From positions 1 through 37,177 of the forward strand of contig JAJPIS010000081.1 in assembly GCA_021324635.1 (NCBI GenBank): DNA of 37,177 bases. The letters run 5' to 3'. Position numbers and translations under genes: made by a program. The notes below the pieces were generated by a model. That model saw only the letters and a program-made list of their open reading frames with translations, ran no database searches and was not told the DNA's origin. The DNA comes from Gemmatimonadota bacterium. GTDB lineage: Bacteria > Gemmatimonadota > Gemmatimonadetes > Gemmatimonadales > Gemmatimonadaceae. This document shows positions 33,984 to 37,177 of this stretch, one piece after another (position 1 is the first letter of the stretch; each line of letters starts with the position of its first letter).

Positions 33984-35470
33984 TCCTCGTCGCGTGCGAC
34001 CTGCGCCGCGCCGGCACGCCGCTGCCGCACCTGTGGGAGCACACGGTCGGGAGCGGGCATGCCCCGCTGGCGCTCCGGGCCGACTACCTGCACCAGCTGC
34101 GGCGGTGCCACGACGAGCTCGGGATGCAGCACGTCCGGTTCCACGGGTTGCTGTCCGACGATGTGGGCACCCTGGTCTGCGAGCAGGATCGGCTCCGCTA
34201 CTCGTTCTTCAACGCCGACACGATCTGGGACGCGCTCCTCGCGATCGGCGTGCGCCCGTTCGTCGAGCTGAGCTTCATGCCCAGCACGCTGGCCTCGGGC
34301 GACACCACCGTGTTCCACTACCGCGGCAATGTCACCCCGCCCAGGGACTATGCGGCCTGGGGTGAGCTGATCCGCCGGCTCGCGGCGCACGCCGTCGCGC
34401 GCTACGGCCGAGATGAGGTCGGACGCTGGCTGTTCGAGGTGTGGAACGAGCCGAACCTGTCGGCCTTCTGGACCGGCACGCAGGCGGACTACTTCCACCT
34501 CTACCGGGTGACTGCGGCGGCGCTCAAGGGCGTCGACGCGTCGATCCAGGTCGGCGGGCCGGCGACCGCGAGCAACGGCTGGATCGCCGACTTCCTCGAC
34601 GCGTGCCAGGCGGCGGACAGTCCGGTCGATTTCGTGAGCACGCACCACTATCCGACCGACGCCTTCGGCCGGCCGGGCGACGACACCGAGGCGCAGCTCG
34701 CCGCGAGCGCGCGCAGTGTGCTGCGGGACCGGGCCCGGGCCACGCGCGAGCTCGTGGGCCGACGCCCGCTCTACTACACCGAGTGGAGCACGTCATCGAA
34801 TCCCCGCGATCCGCTGCACGATGAGCCCTACGCCGCCCCGGTGATCGTGAAGACGATGCTCGAAGCCCGCGGGCTCGTCGACGGCTACAGCTGGTGGACG
34901 TTCAGCGACATCTTCGAGGAGAACTACTTCCCGGCCGTAGCCTTCCAGGGCGGCTTCGGGCTGCTCTCGCTCGCCGGCGTGGCCAAGCCGTCCTATCGGG
35001 CCTTCGAGCTGCTCCACCATCTGGGGACGGATCTCGTCCTCGCGGTGGAGGATGTCCATCCCACGGTCGATGCCTGGGTCGTGCGGCAGCCGCGGGGGGC
35101 GGGGGTCACGGTCCTGCTCACCAATCACGCGCTGCCGCGCCATCCGATCGCGACCGAGCGCGTTCACGTGCAGTTGGCCGGCGCGGGGCGGCCACGCGAC
35201 GTCCGGCTCCGCCGGATCGATGGCGACCACGCCAATGCCAGGGCGCGCTGGCTGGCGCTCGGCGCCCCGCAGTACCTGTCGCGGCACGAGGTCGAGGATC
35301 TCGACGATGTCTCGCGACTGACGCCGGCCGTGCATCCCTGGTCGTTCGAGGATGGCGTCCTCCACATCGAGCTCGACATCCCGCCGCACGCGGTCGCCGC
35401 GCTCGCCGTCGACATCGCCCCAACCGGCCGTGCGTCCGCCGACGAGGGACCGCCCGGCTCCTGCTCGTGA
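33980..35470 (+). CDS. Glycoside hydrolase family 39 (beta-xylosidase-like), CTG start
   Basis: The 496-residue enzyme has the GH39 pattern: LPHLWEHTVGSGHAPLALRA, GMQHVRFHGLLSDDVGTL, catalytic acid/base in WNEPN (Glu157), nucleophile in YTEWSTSSN (Glu268) and YSWWTFSDIFEE. GH39 enzymes are retaining beta-glycosidases on xylosides and related sugars. No signal peptide is present, so it should be cytoplasmic. No ATG, GTG or TTG lies in frame between the upstream in-frame stop (33965-33967) and ATG 34124, which would cut off the conserved N-terminus. The best start is CTG 33980, overlapping the XRE stop as CTGA, with GAGGG 9 nt upstream as Shine-Dalgarno. Its stop overlaps the next start as GTGA. 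Confidence 0.85.
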   Translation: MILVACDLRRAGTPLPHLWEHTVGSGHAPLALRADYLHQLRRCHDELGMQHVRFHGLLSDDVGTLVCEQDRLRYSFFNADTIWDALLAIGVRPFVELSFMPSTLASGDTTVFHYRGNVTPPRDYAAWGELIRRLAAHAVARYGRDEVGRWLFEVWNEPNLSAFWTGTQADYFHLYRVTAAALKGVDASIQVGGPATASNGWIADFLDACQAADSPVDFVSTHHYPTDAFGRPGDDTEAQLAASARSVLRDRARATRELVGRRPLYYTEWSTSSNPRDPLHDEPYAAPVIVKTMLEARGLVDGYSWWTFSDIFEENYFPAVAFQGGFGLLSLAGVAKPSYRAFELLHHLGTDLVLAVEDVHPTVDAWVVRQPRGAGVTVLLTNHALPRHPIATERVHVQLAGAGRPRDVRLRRIDGDHANARARWLALGAPQYLSRHEVEDLDDVSRLTPAVHPWSFEDGVLHIELDIPPHAVAALAVDIAPTGRASADEGPPGSCS

Positions 35471-36843
35471 CGCACGGGCGCCAGGAGGAGGCGCTCGACG
35501 AGCTCGAGCGGCTTGCCTTCACCTACTTCAGCAACGAGGTGGACGACCGGACGGGGCTGGTCCGCGACAACACACGTCCCGGGGTCCCGGCCAGCATCGC
35601 GGGGTCGGGGTTCGCGCTCGCGTGCTACGCGGTCGGGGCCGAGCGAGGGTATCTGCGGCGGGACGAGGCGGCGGCGCGCGTCCGCACCACGCTCGACTTC
35701 CTCTGGCGTGCGCCGCAGACCGACGGTGCCGACGCGACCGGGTGGCGCGGGCTCTACTACCATTTCCTCGCGATGGAGACCGGGCGTCGGGTCTGGACGT
35801 CCGAGCTCTCGACCGTCGACTCGGGGATCGCGCTCGCCGGCGCGCTCACGGCGGGGATGTACTTCGACCGCGACACGCCGGTCGAGCGGGACGTGCGCCG
35901 GCTGGCCGACGCTCTCTATCGCCGGGCCGACTGGCGCTGGGCGACGAACGGGGGGCGGACGCTGTCGCAGGGATGGCGTCCCGAGTCCGGCTTCCTTCGC
36001 TGCGGGTGGGAGGGCTACACGGAGGCGCTCTTCCTCTACATCCTGGGGCTCGGCTCGCCCACGCACGCGCTGGACGTCGACAGCTACGCGGCCTGGCGCG
36101 AGAGCTATCGGTGGGTGCGCGTGTACGGGTACGACTATCTCTATGCGGGTCCGCTCTTCATCCATCAGCTGAGTCACTGCTGGATCGACTTCCGTGGCAT
36201 TCAGGACGCGTACATGCGCGACCGGGGGCTCGACTACTTCGAGAACAGCCGCCGTGCGACGTACGTTCATCGTGCGTACGCGCGCCGCAACCCTCGGCGG
36301 TGGCGCTGCTACGCCGCCGACTGTTGGGGAGTGACGGCGAGTGACGGGCCGGGGCCGGCGACGCGAGTCTATGCCGGCGAGCGGCGGCGGTTCTACGGGT
36401 ATCATGCGCGCGGGGTGCCATTCGGGATCGACGACGGCACGCTGTCGCCGTGGGCGATGGCCGCCTCGCTGCCGTTCGCGCCCGAGATCGTGCTCCAGGG
36501 GCTGGCCGCGGTCGATGTCGCGTATCCGGCGGCGCGTCACGGCTACGGCTACTTCGGGAGCTTCAACCCGTCGTTTCCGACCGCGAGCGCATCAGGGGCG
36601 CGTCCGGCGCCGGGCGCGGCCGCCGACGGTGGCGGGTGGACGTCACCGGCGCACTACGCGATCAACCAGGGGCCGATCGTGCTCATGGTCGAGAACTACC
36701 GGTCGGGACTCGTGTGGCGCCTCATGCGCCAGTGTCCCTACGTGGTGGCCGGGCTCCGGCGGGCCGGGTTCGCGGGCGGGTGGCTGGACGCGGCCGGGTC
36801 ACCCTCATCGATGCGCGAGCGGCGTCGGCCCGACCGTCGGTGA
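35467..36843 (+). CDS. GH144-type / glucoamylase-family glycoside hydrolase
   Basis: The 458-residue protein matches the glucoamylase-like (PF10091) family that includes GH144 beta-1,2-glucan-degrading enzymes. Markers are DDRTGLVRDN, YYHFLAMETGRRVW, ELSTVDSGIALAGALTAGMY, GWEGYTEALFLYILGLGSPT, LSHCWIDFRGIQDAYMRDRG, DYFENSRRATYVHRAY, LPFAPEIVL and INQGPIVLMVENYRSGLVWR. The fold is an alpha/alpha toroid. No signal peptide is visible, unusual for polymer-degrading members, so the substrate may be a short or imported glucan. The start is GTG 35467, overlapping the GH39 stop as GTGA, so translation is coupled. The C-terminal 20 residues are Arg/Ser-rich. The pair with GH39 suggests sequential breakdown of one glycan; the actual linkage is not known. 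Confidence 0.88.
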   Translation: MTHGRQEEALDELERLAFTYFSNEVDDRTGLVRDNTRPGVPASIAGSGFALACYAVGAERGYLRRDEAAARVRTTLDFLWRAPQTDGADATGWRGLYYHFLAMETGRRVWTSELSTVDSGIALAGALTAGMYFDRDTPVERDVRRLADALYRRADWRWATNGGRTLSQGWRPESGFLRCGWEGYTEALFLYILGLGSPTHALDVDSYAAWRESYRWVRVYGYDYLYAGPLFIHQLSHCWIDFRGIQDAYMRDRGLDYFENSRRATYVHRAYARRNPRRWRCYAADCWGVTASDGPGPATRVYAGERRRFYGYHARGVPFGIDDGTLSPWAMAASLPFAPEIVLQGLAAVDVAYPAARHGYGYFGSFNPSFPTASASGARPAPGAAADGGGWTSPAHYAINQGPIVLMVENYRSGLVWRLMRQCPYVVAGLRRAGFAGGWLDAAGSPSSMRERRRPDRR

Positions 36844-36973
36844 TGCTCCGCATCGTCGGCGTGCCCTTGCGTGGATGGCGATCGTGCTCCAGAGGATGAC
36901 CCCTGCCGTGCACCCGCGGCGTAATTGATTCGGCCCCCGGCGCCGATTACGTTATCCATCTTCGCCACCGGCA
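36844..36973 (+). promoter_or_regulatory. Promoter candidate for tRNA-Ile
   Basis: The first 80 nt after the GH144 stop hold nothing clear. TTGATT (36925-36930), a 17-nt spacer and TACGTT (36948-36953) form a plausible sigma-70-type promoter about 20 nt before the tRNA 5' end. The second box is weak (three of six bases). Confidence 0.4.
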
Positions 36974-37047
<74 letters not shown>

Positions 37048-37072
37048 TTTTTGGCCGCGGAGCGGCCAAAAA
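37048..37072. terminator. Perfect 11-bp hairpin directly after tRNA-Ile
   Basis: Arms TTTTTGGCCGC and GCGGCCAAAAA flank a 3-nt loop GGA, starting one base after the tRNA discriminator. The T-run is on the 5' side and the A-run on the 3' side of the stem, the same on both strands. It therefore lacks the 3' U-run of a canonical intrinsic terminator, but it may still end or trim the tRNA transcript. Confidence 0.6.
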
Positions 37073-37177
37073 TAAAGAGGAGCGACACGGAAAGGAGAGA
37101 GGAGGCGACGGCAGCAGCATGCTCGGACGGCCGTGGACCGCCGCCAGGCTGCGCTCCTCGGTCTCCTTTCTCCTTTC
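37073..37177. other. Window-edge segment without a gene
   Basis: A purine-rich stretch (GGAAAGGAGAGAGGAG near 37089) is mirrored by a pyrimidine-rich stretch at the very end (CTCCTTTCTCCTTTC), forming an imperfect long-range inverted repeat. No gene is visible. Confidence 0.4.

Noticed and set aside
37048-37072. Classical rho-independent terminator
   Set aside because: The T-run precedes the stem rather than following it on either strand, so the entry is kept only as a hairpin of uncertain role.

Overview
The window is GC-rich throughout (by eye above 70% G+C, with strong G/C preference at third codon positions) and densely packed with bacterial genes. A diderm cell is indicated by a heptosyltransferase-type glycosyltransferase, a SurA-like periplasmic chaperone, lipoproteins and the FtsEX-EnvC division module. 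Gene content, stop/start overlaps and frequent GTG starts suggest an environmental bacterium, most plausibly Gemmatimonadota. That assignment is an inference; no rRNA or other decisive marker is present.

Layout. (A) 38-10946, minus strand: eleven genes in tight order, read from lepA leftward: lepA, heptosyltransferase, ROK sugar kinase, PfkB kinase, a STAS-ATPase protein, a STAS-winged-helix protein, a 99-residue protein, a transsulfuration PLP enzyme, ftsE, ftsX, envC. No gap exceeds about 33 nt and many junctions are 4-nt ATGA/GTGA overlaps. (B) 11007-23314, plus strand: seven genes, also tightly packed: DUF58 protein, BatA/vWA membrane protein, mfd, a parvulin lipoprotein, a SurA-like protein, pdxA, an M28 peptidase lipoprotein. 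The two runs diverge from a single 60-bp spacer (10947-11006). (C) 23358-28155: a CNNM/CorC-type membrane protein and a His-rich zinc exporter of the CDF family diverge with only 15 bp between start codons. They are followed by a two-gene unit of a small protein and a PilT-like ATPase with a duplicated N-terminal domain. (D) 28156-28601: a gene-free convergent gap with a strong hairpin and five tandem 47-bp repeat units, each containing two inverted repeats. (E) 28602-33064: a TMTC-like membrane glycosyltransferase with TPRs (minus) divergent from typA/bipA (plus), then a very acidic Asp-rich protein. (F) 33065-36843: an XRE regulator, a GH39 glycosidase and a GH144-type/glucoamylase-family glycosidase, overlapped stop-to-start. 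GH39 has no ATG/GTG/TTG in front of its conserved N-terminus and probably starts at CTG. (G) tRNA-Ile(GAT) and a perfect hairpin close the window.

How it works together. Most genes are core functions: translation factors, transcription-coupled repair, outer-membrane and periplasmic folding, division-site peptidoglycan hydrolysis, vitamin B6 and sulfur amino-acid metabolism. The least explained parts are the STAS-ATPase/STAS-winged-helix pair (resembling a partner-switch module inside the lepA run), the XRE-GH39-GH144 cassette with an inverted repeat in front, the duplicated PilT N-domain, and the 47-bp array.
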